This document shows, piece after piece, positions 25,301 to 33,591 of a DNA stretch of 64,000 bases. Positions within the stretch are counted from its first letter, which is position 1, and the number at the start of each line of letters is the position of its first letter. The stretch is from Mayfieldus sp963772265. GTDB taxonomy: Bacteria > Actinomycetota > Thermoleophilia > Solirubrobacterales > 70-9. Under the pieces are notes generated by a model. The model was not told the DNA's origin and did no database searches. It saw nothing but the letters and a program-made list of their open reading frames with translations. The DNA lies in assembly GCA_963772265.1 (NCBI GenBank), contig CAVYWS010000003.1, forward strand, positions 1 through 64,000. Direction: 5' to 3'. The position numbers and the translations under genes are program-made.

Positions 25301-26650
25301 TGCGCCGTCGAGCGCCGCTGCCTGTACGTCGTCGAGAAACGCCTGGCGTGCGCGAACTAGCGCTTCGAGGCGAGCGAGGTCGCGTTCGATTATCCCGCCG
25401 GCGACCGCGTAGAAGTCAAGGCTTCCGGGCGCGCCGACCGCGCGAGCCGGCGGTAAGGACGTCGAACTCGGTGAAGGCGCGGCGCAGACGGTCGCCCATG
25501 ACGACGGCGTTCGCCTGGTAGCCGGCGAGGCTCCAGCATGCCGCGGCCTGCGATAGCGCCTGAAACGCGGTCCGCCGATCGTCCTGCTCCTGCGCCGGGC
25601 CGGCAAGATCCTCGAACATCTCCGCCGCCATCGCGGAGGTACTCGCGCCGCCGCGGATGCGCTCGTGTCGAGCGTGAGCGCGGTTGCTCGCAGCAGATAT
25701 GCGCCGGCCTTGAGCCGTTGGCGACGCGCATCGGTCAAGGTCTGCAGCTCCTCGCGCTCCTGCGGGTTGACCTCGCGCAGCAGATCCTCGGCGCGCAGGC
25801 GGCTCTGATCGCGCGTGAACGCCCGTGTTTCCAGCAGCCGCTCGACGCGCGCAATCGCGCGTGGTTCGTAGTCAGCCCGTGAGATCACGAAGTTCTCCGC
25901 GGCCTGGTAGCTGTCGGAGATCACATCCTTGAGCCCGGCGATGAGCACGATCGAAGCGGCGAGGTCCTTGTCGCCGTCCGCCTGTTCGAGCCGATCGAGC
26001 GCGTCCTCGTGCAGGGTCGCAACATCGGTGACCACGAAGACGTGTTTGTCCAGCTCGTAGCGGGCCTGCGGGTCGAGCAGCGCCAAGACCCGCTCGGCGA
26101 GTGCATGCTTGCCCTGCTCGGTCAGGCGGCGGTCGATATAGCTGAGCGAGAGCGCGAGGTCGTCGACGGCGTCGGCGAGCTGCTTGGCGGCGTCGGCGGC
26201 GATCGACGCGGCCTTGCCCGTGCGCGTCTTGACCTCCGAGACGGCGATCGTCGTTAGCTCCGGCGGCTCGCGGAACTTGAAGGCGACGACGTCGATGAGC
26301 CGCTGGGTGCCGCTCGGCGAGTCCTTGTAGCGCAGCCGCTGGACCGGAATCAAGAAGCCCAAGTGTCGGCGCACCACGAGCCCGGCGACGATCTCTCCGA
26401 AGTCACCGGTGCGGGTGTTGCCAGCAGGGGGCAGCAGCGTGCCGCGGACGTGCGCGGCCAGCCGGTCGTAGCCGAGACGCTCGAGTCGACGCTCGAGCCA
26501 CTCGCGGTCGGCGTAGTTGTCGAGGACCTCACGGCCGAGCGCGTCGGCGAGCTCCTCGGCGTCGATGTCGGGCCGCCCGATCCAGCGAGTCCCGTCGAAT
26601 GAAAAGCCTTCAATCGGCTCGCCTTCCAGCCAGTCCGAGAGTCTCAACAT
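22319..26650 (-). CDS. Nuclease-helicase-HIRAN fusion protein (Hachiman-like)
   Basis: 1443-residue protein. Residues about 80-190 look like a PD-(D/E)xK nuclease: GDFGEIVAGLVVRRHLGFLI, RLIDVVAFKF, then IAVSEVKTRTGKAA (D...ExK), similar in layout to DUF1837/HamA. The centre is a Ski2-type superfamily 2 helicase: motif I VRTPTSSGKTRMAEAA (about 585), SNVLILTPEKLDLLL, motif II LIVVDEGQLLGDENARAI (about 690, DEGQ instead of DExH), LILVSAV-like motif III region, TTTLSQGVNLPVKTLIVSH, and motif VI NIAGRAGRANRETRG (about 960). The end is a HIRAN domain: VVVSVRGLAYGERAAA, LRREPENPFDSNAIRVHLGD, VGYVAREAARGLAGHLD. Four frame changes (near 25650, 25435, 24605 and 24355) come in two compensating pairs, so the frame stays open. 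Convergent with the SIR2 gene. Probable defence protein. Confidence 0.85.
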   Translation of the reverse strand: MLRLSDWLEGEPIEGFSFDGTRWIGRPDIDAEELADALGREVLDNYADREWLERRLERLGYDRLAAHVRGTLLPPAGNTRTGDFGEIVAGLVVRRHLGFLIPVQRLRYKDSPSGTQRLIDVVAFKFREPPELTTIAVSEVKTRTGKAASIAADAAKQLADAVDDLALSLSYIDRRLTEQGKHALAERVLALLDPQARYELDKHVFVVTDVATLHEDALDRLEQADGDKDLAASIVLIAGLKDVISDSYQAAENFVISRADYEPRAIARVERLLETRAFTRDQSRLRAEDLLREVNPQEREELQTLTDARRQRLKAGAYLLRATALTLDTSASAAARVPPRWRRRCSRILPARRRSRTIGGPRFRRYRRPRHAGASPATRRTPSSWATVCAAPSPSSTSLPPARAVGAPGSLDFYAVAGGIIERDLARLEALVRARQAFLDDVQAAALDGAAQAEDGLAVAELVELIALGELLAGLEHALRFWRTGHPRSAARAEQRFAEAERLTLAGETPESWLITNSAREIFAESARASTWRIFRRHVASWGPLWDRYLRQLANQRRPVVELWPSQRAALEAGLLDPTRRALIVRTPTSSGKTRMAEAAIVDAVSAAPEDGCCVYIVPFRALATEMEATLGATLGDLGIRVSSLFGGYETSELEDFLLSSSNVLILTPEKLDLLLRSDPAFARAFEADRRRRGPAPRRRERARDPPRAAAHTPASRCSRRAGALPVGRRAQRRPGRPLARSHAADAVRAAVAPDTPAHRRVPLGRDRGRIDYEGQSEFFVPYVLRREQRSLGLTPKRRQPKKPETWPGTVAQTAAALALHFQRIGPVVVFAAQPRNCAAVCKALATALWLREQDGGSPNVVADRHQAELDELLTLAARHLGADHELVAWLRLGIAYHHARVPEALRVRIEDAFRGGALQILACTTTLSQGVNLPVKTLIVSHTLRGENDPVSVRDFWNIAGRAGRANRETRGQVILVESPTGSEAARQRRYLDQGNIEPLRSRLLDLLAWLVQQRCPTVTLSAFEDLAKMTDDDVIDPELGELLEDLDVNELEGQVLALLCEEVVDSEDLETAEALLGTSLAGVQLADLDGPRRPFARFVTARARAAADAVPDLERRMRYYRTGLSVDSCLALDRLASELAEEFGATLWTDGPSPELRDRMLTGAFGVTETAPSEDVSVDLAVEIGSDWMAYASMEELRARYASRADQLDDPVTLNLFVQASLANGAPWSLSALIAFLSVHVPEAAELSEGLRALPALMKFGVDSPRAAYASTLAAEDRETARTLAEMSVRADVGEGFRPFMEWMSELRIDELRAGLGPGPETDRLARRVARLSTSNLALQLLLGRPTVVVSVRGLAYGERAAAARRLNVGDRVVLRREPENPFDSNAIRVHLGDGAEVGYVAREAARGLAGHLDADPDAFEATVREIDIDTTLLRLEITAR

Positions 26651-27091
26651 CAGGCCGTAATAGGACGCCAGTACGCCATCTTGCGGTCAACCTAACGGCT
26701 GCCTGCTGACACGACCTGTGGCGCTTCTGGGTTCGCGGTGGAAGCAGAAGTGCGCCCCGTCCGACATGCGGGGCCGTGATATGGCCGCGAAATGAGACCA
26801 GGATGAGACCACGACCTCGCGGAAAGCTCCGGACGGGCATGGAAACGGCCGGAACGCCGGATTCGGATCAGGTCCCCGCATTCGGCTCTGCAATGGGAAG
26901 AACGCGGCGTCCGTAGGAGAAGAGCGGAACGCGCCCGACAGGATTCGAACCTGTGACCTTCGGTTTCGTAGACCGAAGGTCCGCGCTGCCTACTCATACG
27001 CCAACGCTCAGAACTTGGTGCGCCGCGGGGCGCCCCGAACTGATCGCGGCCAGCACCGACGATCACCAGCTCCCGACCAGGTCAATTCGGC
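26651..27091. other. Gene-free right margin of the island
   Basis: No coding region supported on either strand. It contains the tRNA-Arg-like sequence at 26930-27007; the rest (including the promoter of the helicase gene, presumably 26651-26800) shows no clear motif to me. Confidence 0.5.
26930..27007 (-). tRNA. tRNA-Arg(ACG)-like; 3' half intact, 5' half degenerate
   Basis: Minus strand: the anticodon arm TCGGT-CTACGAA-ACCGA (anticodon ACG), variable loop AGGTC, T-arm ACAGG-TTCGAAT-CCTGT, acceptor 3' strand CGGGCGC and discriminator G are perfect. The 5' side (GCGTTGG, then 24 bases to the anticodon stem) pairs poorly with the acceptor and lacks a normal D-arm. This is what remains when an integrative element recombines at the anticodon-to-3'-end region of a tRNA gene, so it may be an attachment-site fragment rather than a working tRNA. 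A tRNA finder would settle it. Confidence 0.55.
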
Positions 27092-27922
27092 CTAACCCAG
27101 CCCTAGCCTCCCCGCCAGCTCATCGAGCTGCCGCTCGGTCTCGCCGGCGTCGCCCGGCTCGATGTAGAAGGTGCAGCGGTGAACGCCGGCGGCCTCGCCG
27201 CGCTCGATCAGCTCCGGATCGGGCCTTGCGCCGGAGAGGGTGACCGGGATCGGGTCGCGGCCGGCCTCCTCGGCGAGGCGGCCAAGCTCGGCGATCCGCT
27301 CGCGCAGGCCGCTGACCCGGTTCGGCATCCACTCGTCGCCGTAGGCGACCACGCGCTCCAGCACCTTCTCCCCGTTGCCGCCCACGAGCACCGGCGGATG
27401 CGGCTTCTGGACCGGCTTCGGCCAGCACCAGATCGGATCGAAGTCCACGTATTTGCCGTGGTATTCGGCCTCCTCCTCGGTCCAGATCGCCTTCATCGCC
27501 TCGACCCGTTCGCGCATCAGCGCGAAGCGCCGGTCCGGGTCGGTGCCGTGGTTCTCCATCTCCTCGCGGTTCCAGCCGGCGCCGACCCCGAACAGAAAGC
27601 GCCCTCCGGAGAGCTGGTCGAGGCTCGCGACCTGCTTGGCGGTGATGATCGGGTCGCGCTCGATGATCAGGCAGATCCCGGTCGCCAGCTTCAGGTTCTC
27701 GGTCGCCGCGGCGGCCGCGGTCAGGGCGACGAACGGGTCGTGGGTGCGGCTGTACATCTGCGGCAGCTCGCCGCCGGCCGGATAGGGCGTCCGCCGCGAC
27801 ACCGGGATGTGGGTGTGCTCGGGAAAGTGCAGCGACTCAAAGCCGCGCTCCTCGACCATCGGCGCCAGCACCGCTGGCTCGACCGAGTCATCGGTGGGAA
27901 AGACGGCGACGCCGTAGAGCAT
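27092..27922 (-). CDS. LLM-class F420-dependent oxidoreductase
   Basis: 276-residue luciferase-like (alpha/beta barrel) oxidoreductase. Blocks: YGVAVFPTDDSVEP, ERGFESLHFPEHTHIPVSRR, LKLATGICLIIERDPIITAK, SLDQLSGGRFLFGVGAGWN (the F420/FMN phosphate loop), FDPIWCWPKPVQKPHPPVLV and GGNGEKVLERVVAYGDEWMP. The length and the TGICLI/GAGWNREE pattern fit the F420-dependent actinobacterial subfamily (TIGR03619-like). It probably transfers hydride to or from an unknown substrate. The frame is intact. It stands alone after the tRNA remnant. Confidence 0.92.
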   Translation of the reverse strand: MLYGVAVFPTDDSVEPAVLAPMVEERGFESLHFPEHTHIPVSRRTPYPAGGELPQMYSRTHDPFVALTAAAAATENLKLATGICLIIERDPIITAKQVASLDQLSGGRFLFGVGAGWNREEMENHGTDPDRRFALMRERVEAMKAIWTEEEAEYHGKYVDFDPIWCWPKPVQKPHPPVLVGGNGEKVLERVVAYGDEWMPNRVSGLRERIAELGRLAEEAGRDPIPVTLSGARPDPELIERGEAAGVHRCTFYIEPGDAGETERQLDELAGRLGLG

Positions 27923-28022
27923 CGGCGGATCCTATGGGTGGGCGCCGCCGGCCCTCTGGCTAGAGGCGGAGCCGCACGCGGGCGACCGGCCCGGTTCGCA
28001 CCGGGCCGGCCACCCATCGCAA

Positions 28023-29099
28023 TCAGGGACAGGCGAAGGCCGAAACGATGCCCGCCGGGTCGTCGGTCTTGAAGACATTGCCGGCGAAGCAATTGTTCGT
28101 CCCGCTGCCGTCGTAGGCGATGTCACCACTCAGGGCCGCCCTCGGATCCGGGTTGCCGCCGTTGTTGAGAATCACGTTGCGGAGCACGCGATTGTCATCG
28201 GGCGGGCCGAAGCCGAAGGGATTCTCGACGATCCCGACCCCGATCGAGTCGTTCTGGATGATGACGTTCTTGCGGATCGTCACCGCGTCGCCGCCCACGT
28301 TCAGCACCCCTGTCCCGGAGGGCAGGAGCTGCAGGTCATCGAAGAACGGCGGCGGGGGCGGGAATGGATTGGGCAGGTTGTTCGCCCTGATCACATTGCG
28401 CTCGATCACCGCGTTCTCGGTCGACGTGGTGGGAAGCCCTGGCAGTACGACGACCAGGATCCCGGTCACGTTGCCCGATAGGTGGTTGTTGCGCACGAAA
28501 GAGTTGCGCGTGTTCTCGAGCTCGATGCCGATCTCGCCCTCGCTGAGATGGTTCTTCTCGACCGTGACGTTGTCATCGACCCCGACGTAGACGGTGGCGT
28601 CCTCGCCCCCGCCGCCGGAGTTGTGGTCGATCAGGCCGTCGCGCGAGCAGCGCGGGAAGACGCCGTACTCGGCGTTGTCGAGATAGCGCCCGCCGCTGAC
28701 CCGGAACCCGTCGACGCCGATCATGAACAGGCCGGTGTCGTCCGCATTGCGGATCGTCATTCCCTCGAGCTTGAAGTCGCTCACCGAGAGCGCCGGGCAG
28801 GTGGGCGGATCGCCGCTGATCGCGCCGGGACCGACCTTGATCCCGAACTGATGGCCCGATGCATCCAGCACCGCGGCCTTGCTTCCCCGGATCGTGAGGT
28901 CATCCTGGGTGACGAGCAGGTCACCCTCGTGGTAGGTCCCCGGCGGTACGACGATCGTGTCGCCGGGCGAGGCCGCAGCCACCGCCGCCTGGATCGTGGT
29001 CGTCACCTTTACGGTCTTGGCGACGCCGCTCGCCGGTAGCACCGCCGCTGCCGCGAGGGCCACCACCAAAGCGGCCATTCCGTGCCGAAAGTGCTTCAT
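28023..29099 (-). CDS. Secreted right-handed parallel beta-helix protein
   Basis: 358 residues with a signal peptide (MKHFRHGMAALVVALAAAAV ... SGVAK). The mature protein starts TTIQAAVAAASPGDTIVVPP followed by GTYHEGDLLV, the standard opening of pectate-lyase-like beta-helices, and continues with rungs such as VTVEKNHLSEGEIGIELENT, SFVRNNHLSGNVTGILVVVL and VTIRKNVIIQNDSIGVGIVE. The asparagine ladders and N-N/H-L repeats match NosD/PbH1 repeats. It is likely an exported carbohydrate-binding or -modifying protein; no catalytic residues can be assigned. The gene stands alone. Confidence 0.9.
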   Translation of the reverse strand: MKHFRHGMAALVVALAAAAVLPASGVAKTVKVTTTIQAAVAAASPGDTIVVPPGTYHEGDLLVTQDDLTIRGSKAAVLDASGHQFGIKVGPGAISGDPPTCPALSVSDFKLEGMTIRNADDTGLFMIGVDGFRVSGGRYLDNAEYGVFPRCSRDGLIDHNSGGGGEDATVYVGVDDNVTVEKNHLSEGEIGIELENTRNSFVRNNHLSGNVTGILVVVLPGLPTTSTENAVIERNVIRANNLPNPFPPPPPFFDDLQLLPSGTGVLNVGGDAVTIRKNVIIQNDSIGVGIVENPFGFGPPDDNRVLRNVILNNGGNPDPRAALSGDIAYDGSGTNNCFAGNVFKTDDPAGIVSAFACP

Positions 29100-29195
29100 A
29101 TCCCCTCCTTCCCTGAGGGTCCGTGCCGTTGGAATCGATGCTACGCCCCTTCGGGCAAGCGAGCGCTCGCGGCGTGGCCCCGCCGCCCTTCGCCG

Positions 29196-29648
29196 CTAGG
29201 CGACCGGCTCGAGGATCACGAGCGGGATCTCGCGCTCGGTGCGGCGCTGATAGTCGGCGTAGCCGCCGTAAGTGTCGACGACCTTCGGCCATAGGCGGGC
29301 GCGCTCCGCGGGGCTGGCGACGCGAGCCCGCACGTGCCGGTGCTCGGTGCCGACCTGGACCGTCGTGCGCGGGTTGGCGCGCAGGTTGTGAAACCAGGCC
29401 GGATGCCTCGGATTGCCGCCCTTGGAGGCGACGATGACGAGGTTCGCCCCGTCCTCGAGGTAGAGCAGCGGGGTGGTTCGCTCGATGCCGCTGCGCGCCC
29501 CGACATTGTGCAGGAGCAGCATCGGAGGCAGGCCGGGGATGCGGTGGCCGAGGCGTCCGTCGGTGGCGCGGTAGATGAGCGCGTGAACCCCCATCAAGCG
29601 GCGAAGCAGCGGCCAGCTGCGCTCGACAACGTCCAGATAGCTACTCAT
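29196..29648 (-). CDS. Deazaflavin (F420)-dependent nitroreductase, Ddn family
   Basis: 150-residue split-barrel protein of the Ddn family. Diagnostic blocks: GLPPMLLLHNVGARSGIERT, PLLYLEDGANLVIVASKGG, NPRHPAWFHNLRANPRTTVQ, VGTEHRHVRARVASPAERAR and WPKVVDTYGGYADYQRRTER. Family members reduce quinones or nitro compounds using F420H2 at the membrane. The start overlaps the end of the ABC permease gene by eight bases, so it is the last gene of that operon. The combination with a MacB-like exporter is suggestive of stress or xenobiotic handling, but this is inference. Confidence 0.9.
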   Translation of the reverse strand: MSSYLDVVERSWPLLRRLMGVHALIYRATDGRLGHRIPGLPPMLLLHNVGARSGIERTTPLLYLEDGANLVIVASKGGNPRHPAWFHNLRANPRTTVQVGTEHRHVRARVASPAERARLWPKVVDTYGGYADYQRRTEREIPLVILEPVA

Positions 29649-32201
29649 ACGCCAGCGCCTCGAGCACGTCCAATCTTGCCGCCCGCCGCGCCGGCCCGAT
29701 CGCCGCCAGCACCCCGGCCAGCGCCGCCAGCACCAGCAGCACGATCAGCTGGCCGACCGGGTAGCTGAGGCTGAAGCCCTGGTCGGCGAGCGGGACTGAC
29801 ATCAGCGCCGCGAAGATCATCCCGAGGACCATGCCGAGCACGGCGCCGATCAGGGCGGTGATCACCGACTCGTAGCGGATCAGCCTCCGCACCTGGCGGC
29901 GCGACATGCCGATCGCTCTCAACATCCCCAGCTCGCGGGTGCGCTCGTAGATGCTCAGCGCCAGCGTGTTGGCGATCCCGAACAGGGCGATGATCAGGGC
30001 CAGCGAGAGCAGCGCGTAGATCAGCCCCAGCAGCTGGTTGATCTGCTGCTCCTGGACGTCCTTGAGCTCCTGCTGGTTGAGCACGTCGGTGGTCGGAAAG
30101 GCCTTGTCCATGATCGCCCTCGAGCCGGTGCTGGACCCGGTCGGCACTGGCCCCCGGGGTCAGCTTCAGCAGGTCGATCGTGTCCTCGTTGACCCCCATC
30201 TGCCGCGCCATCGTCCGCTGGGTGACGACCGCGACCCCGAGCAGGTCGGCGTTGTCCTTGACCTCGCCGACGATCTGGAAGCCCGGCGTCTTGCCGGTCT
30301 GGGTCAGCATCTGGATCCGGTCGCCGACGTCGAGGTCGTTCGAGTCGGCGAACGACTGGTCGACGATCGTCTGGTCATCGCGCATCCCGATCAGGGTGCG
30401 ATTGCTCGTATCGCCCTGCCAGTCCAGCGTCAGCACCTTCGTCGCGTCGTGCGGGTCAAGCGCCGAGACCCGCGGCTTGCCCCCACTCCCGGCGATCTTG
30501 ACCTGGCTGTAGCGGATCGAGGAGACCGTCTGCACCCCCGGGACCTTGCGCGCGACGCTCGCCGCCGCCGAGGGGATCGGCGAGAAGTTGTCGGAGTTCT
30601 GGATCACCAGCTCACCCTGGAAGTTGCGGTCGATCGCCGAGGCGATCGAGCTCTTGATCCCGGCGGCGAAGATCGTCACGAAGCTGACCAGCGGCCAGGC
30701 CGATCATCAGCGCCGCCGCGGTCGCCGCGGTGCGGCCCGGGTTGCGCTCGGAGTTCTCGCGCGCCAAGCGCCCGACCAGGCCGCGCAGCTTCTGCAGCGG
30801 CCAGCCGGTGACCGCGGCCAGCGGCCGGACCAGGCGCGAGCTCCAAAGCGAGACGCCGAACAGCACCGCCGCCGCTCCCAGCCCGAGCGAGCGGGCCGCG
30901 TCGCCGGAACCCTGGTTGCCGAACAGCCCGACCAGCACCAGCGCCATCCCACCGGCGATCAGCACGCTCGCCACCACCGTGTAGACGACCGCGCGCCTGC
31001 GCGATGGCGGCTGCTGGATGTCGGCCAGCGCCGCCATCGGCGGCACCCGGGTCGAGCGCAGCGCCGGGCTCAGCGACGAGAGCATCGTCACCGAGATCCC
31101 GACGATCAGCGAGACGATCACCGTCCTCGTCTCCAGGAACAGCGCCGTGGTCGGGATGTCGGCGCCGATCGCCTGGAACAGCCCGTGGATTCCTTCCGCG
31201 ATCAAAAGCCCGGCGAAGAGCCCGGCGACGGCGCCGATCACCCCGATCAGAAGCGACTCCACCGTCACCGAGGTGAGGATCTGGCGCCGCGAGGCGCCGA
31301 GGGTGCGCAGCAGCCCGAACTCCCGGACCCGCTGGGCGACTGTGATCGAGAAGGTGTTGAAGATGACGAAGGCGCCGACGATCAGCGCCACGGTGGCGAA
31401 GACGAAAAGCGCCGTGGTCAGAAAGCCGAGGTCGTCGCGGATCTCGCTCGACTGGCGGCTGGCGTTCTGGGCCGCGGTCTCGATCCGCAGGTTGGACGGG
31501 GTCACCTGCGCGATCCGCTTGCGCAGCTCGGTCGGCGTCACCCCGTCCTCGGCGGAGACCTGGATCTGGTCGAACTTGCCGGCCTGGTCGGTGATCTTCT
31601 GCGATTCGGGAAGGGTCAGCTGGGCGACGCTGGCGCCGCCGAACGAGATCCCGCCGCCGAGCTCGGTCAGGCCGACCAGCTTGTAGAGCTTCGCCCGCCG
31701 CTGACCGGCGACCTTGATCTCGTCGCCGACGTTCAGCCCGGCGTCGCTCGCCGCCTGCTTGTCGAGCGTCACCTGGCGCGCGCTGCGGGCCGGATGCCCT
31801 TCGACGTATTTCGAGGCCTCGAGCGGACCGGGCAGCTTCGAGGAGATGAACTTGGGCGAGAACTGGGCGCCGATCGTGTCGCCGTTCTGCTCGAAAAGGC
31901 CGCCGGGGGTGAAGATCGCGCCCGCCGCCAACTTCACGCCGTCGACCTCGCGCACCTTCTTCAGCACCTCGTCGGAGAAGTTGTTGACCTCGCCGCTTTC
32001 CTGACGCACCGGCTGCTGGGCGGTGATCACCACCGAGGTCCCCTTCAGCGACTCGGTGAAGATCTCGTCGAAGGCCTTGTTGATCGTGTCGGTGAGGACG
32101 TAGGTCCCCGAGACCAGCGAGACGCCGATCATCACCGCCAGCGTCGTCGTGAATGCGCGCCGCTTGCGCGCCCAGAGGCTCTTGACGGCGAGGCTAAGCA
32201 A
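29641..32201 (-). CDS. MacB/FtsX-type ABC transporter permease (frame-broken)
   Basis: Large permease of about 850 residues with two FtsX-type modules, typical of actinobacterial MacB-like exporters. N-terminus SLAVKSLWARKRRAFTTTLA, first periplasmic domain, then LGFLTTALFVFATVALIVGA, REFGLLRTLGASRRQILTSV; second module RENSERNPGRTAATAAALMI, another extracytoplasmic domain, and the final FtsX core LIYALLSLALIIALFGIANT, ERTRELGMLRAIGMSRRQVR. Two frame changes (near 30690 and 30130) interrupt otherwise conserved sequence. It overlaps the ATPase gene by eight bases. It would export lipids, lipoproteins or antibiotics; the substrate is unknown. Confidence 0.88.
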
Positions 32202-32988
32202 CCTGCAGCTGCTTCATCAGCTCGATCACCTCGTCGACCGAGCCGGGCGCGGCGTCGGAGACGATCTCCCCGTCGCGCAGGGTGAGCAGGCGATCGGCGA
32301 AGGTGGCGGCCTCGGGGTCGTGGGTGACCATGATCACCGTCTGGTCGAACTCGTCGACGGCCTGGCGCAGCAGCTTCAGCACATCGTGCGAGGCCTTGGA
32401 GTCGAGGTTGCCGGTCGGCTCGTCGGCGAAGACGACCGCCGGCTTGGTGACCAGGGCCCGCGCCACCGCGACCCGCTGCTGCTGGCCGCCGGAGAGCTCC
32501 GAGGGGCGGTGGGTGCGGCGGTCGTCGAGGCCGACCGTGGTCACGAGCTGGTCGAGCCAGGCCTGGTCGGGCTTGCGGCCGGCGATCGAGAGCGGCAGGA
32601 CCAGGTTCTCCTCCGCGGTCAGGACCGGCAGCAGGTTGAAGAACTGGAAGATGAAGCCGAACTTGTCGCGGCGCAGCTCGGTCAGGTCGCCGTCGTCGAG
32701 GTCGGTGATCTCGGTGCCGTCGACCGCGACCGTGCCCGAGGTCGGGCGGTCGAGGCCGGCGAGGATGTGCATCAGGGTCGACTTGCCCGAGCCCGAGGGG
32801 CCCATGATCGCGGTGTAGCGGTCGCGCTCGAAGTCGACGCTGACGTCCTTCAGCGCGTCGACGGCGGCGTCGCCCTCGCCGTAGCGGCGGCTGACCTCGC
32901 GGGCCTCGACGATGAAGCCGTTCGAGGCCGCCGGGGCGGCGCCGTCGCCCGTCGGGACATGGGTCTGATCTGGGTTCGAATCGGCCAT
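32194..32988 (-). CDS. ABC transporter ATP-binding protein (MacB/LolD-type)
   Basis: 264-residue ATPase partner of the permease. Walker A is MGPSGSGKSTLMHILAGLDR, the Q-loop FIFQFFNLLPVLTAEENL, the signature LSGGQQQRVAVARAL, Walker B VVFADEPTGNLDSKAS and the H-loop TVIMVTHDPEAATFADR. FNLLPVLTAEEN and DEPTGNLDS are hallmarks of the LolD/MacB/FtsE family. An extra N-terminal 30 residues is polar. It is the first gene of a three-gene operon (ATPase, permease, Ddn-family enzyme). Confidence 0.95.
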   Translation of the reverse strand: MADSNPDQTHVPTGDGAAPAASNGFIVEAREVSRRYGEGDAAVDALKDVSVDFERDRYTAIMGPSGSGKSTLMHILAGLDRPTSGTVAVDGTEITDLDDGDLTELRRDKFGFIFQFFNLLPVLTAEENLVLPLSIAGRKPDQAWLDQLVTTVGLDDRRTHRPSELSGGQQQRVAVARALVTKPAVVFADEPTGNLDSKASHDVLKLLRQAVDEFDQTVIMVTHDPEAATFADRLLTLRDGEIVSDAAPGSVDEVIELMKQLQVA

Positions 32989-33079
32989 CCGTGACGTTCC
33001 CCCGCCGCATTTTCGGAGCCAGCCTCAACGTAGCGATTTACGCCTGTCGGCGTAGATTCGCGCCGGGCGCCTGGGCGCC

Positions 33080-33532
33080 TCAGCCCGACGGCTGTTCGAG
33101 CACCGAGCAGGGGAACGGAAAGCGGATCGACGCCGGCGCCCCACCCGGGCGGGCGCCGGGGTAGGTCACCTTCAGGCGGGTGAAGAGCCGGATCCCGACC
33201 GCCTTGCAAAGTCGCGGGCGGCTGAGGCGCACGCGCGCCGGGTCGCGCTCGAAAACGCCGGCGGCGCAGTTCGGCTCACAGATGTTGACGACGGCGGTGC
33301 CGCCGCCGGAGGCCGACTTGGCTCCGTAGTGCGTCCAGTGGATCTTGTTGACCCGCACGCCGGCGTCTCCGCATGCGGCGATCAGGTGATGGGGCTTGTA
33401 GCGTGCGTTGGTGCAGTTGCTGGGAAAATAGGTCTTGCGCTTCGCGGCGGGGGCTGCGGCGGCGACGATTCCAACCAGGCAGACGGCGAGCGCCAAGGCG
33501 AGCAAAACACGGCCGGTAAACGCGCGGTTCAC
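33080..33532 (-). CDS. Small secreted cysteine-containing protein
   Basis: 150 residues, signal peptide MNRAFTGRVLLALALAVCLV followed by GIVAAAAPAAK. Mature part has six Cys (SNCTNARYKPHHLIAACGD, NICEPNCAAG, RLCKAVGI, PFPCSVLEQ) and the phrase IHWTHYGAKSASGGGTAVVN, a pattern common in actinobacterial secreted proteins of unknown role. Nothing enzymatic is visible. It is a stand-alone gene divergent from the amidotransferase. Confidence 0.75.
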   Translation of the reverse strand: MNRAFTGRVLLALALAVCLVGIVAAAAPAAKRKTYFPSNCTNARYKPHHLIAACGDAGVRVNKIHWTHYGAKSASGGGTAVVNICEPNCAAGVFERDPARVRLSRPRLCKAVGIRLFTRLKVTYPGARPGGAPASIRFPFPCSVLEQPSG

Positions 33533-33591
33533 GCCGCTCAGACTAGCTCCCCAACCCGGCGTTCGGGCTAGCCTGCAGGACGGGAGACACC

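Noticed and set aside
22319..26650. Programmed frameshifting in the helicase gene.
   Set aside because: The same kind of frame change occurs in many unrelated genes and no slippery heptamer with downstream structure recurs at the break points.
30546..32285. Long plus-strand reading frame of 579 codons.
   Set aside because: Antisense shadow of the MacB-like permease; composition is His/Arg/Gln-rich and matches no protein pattern.
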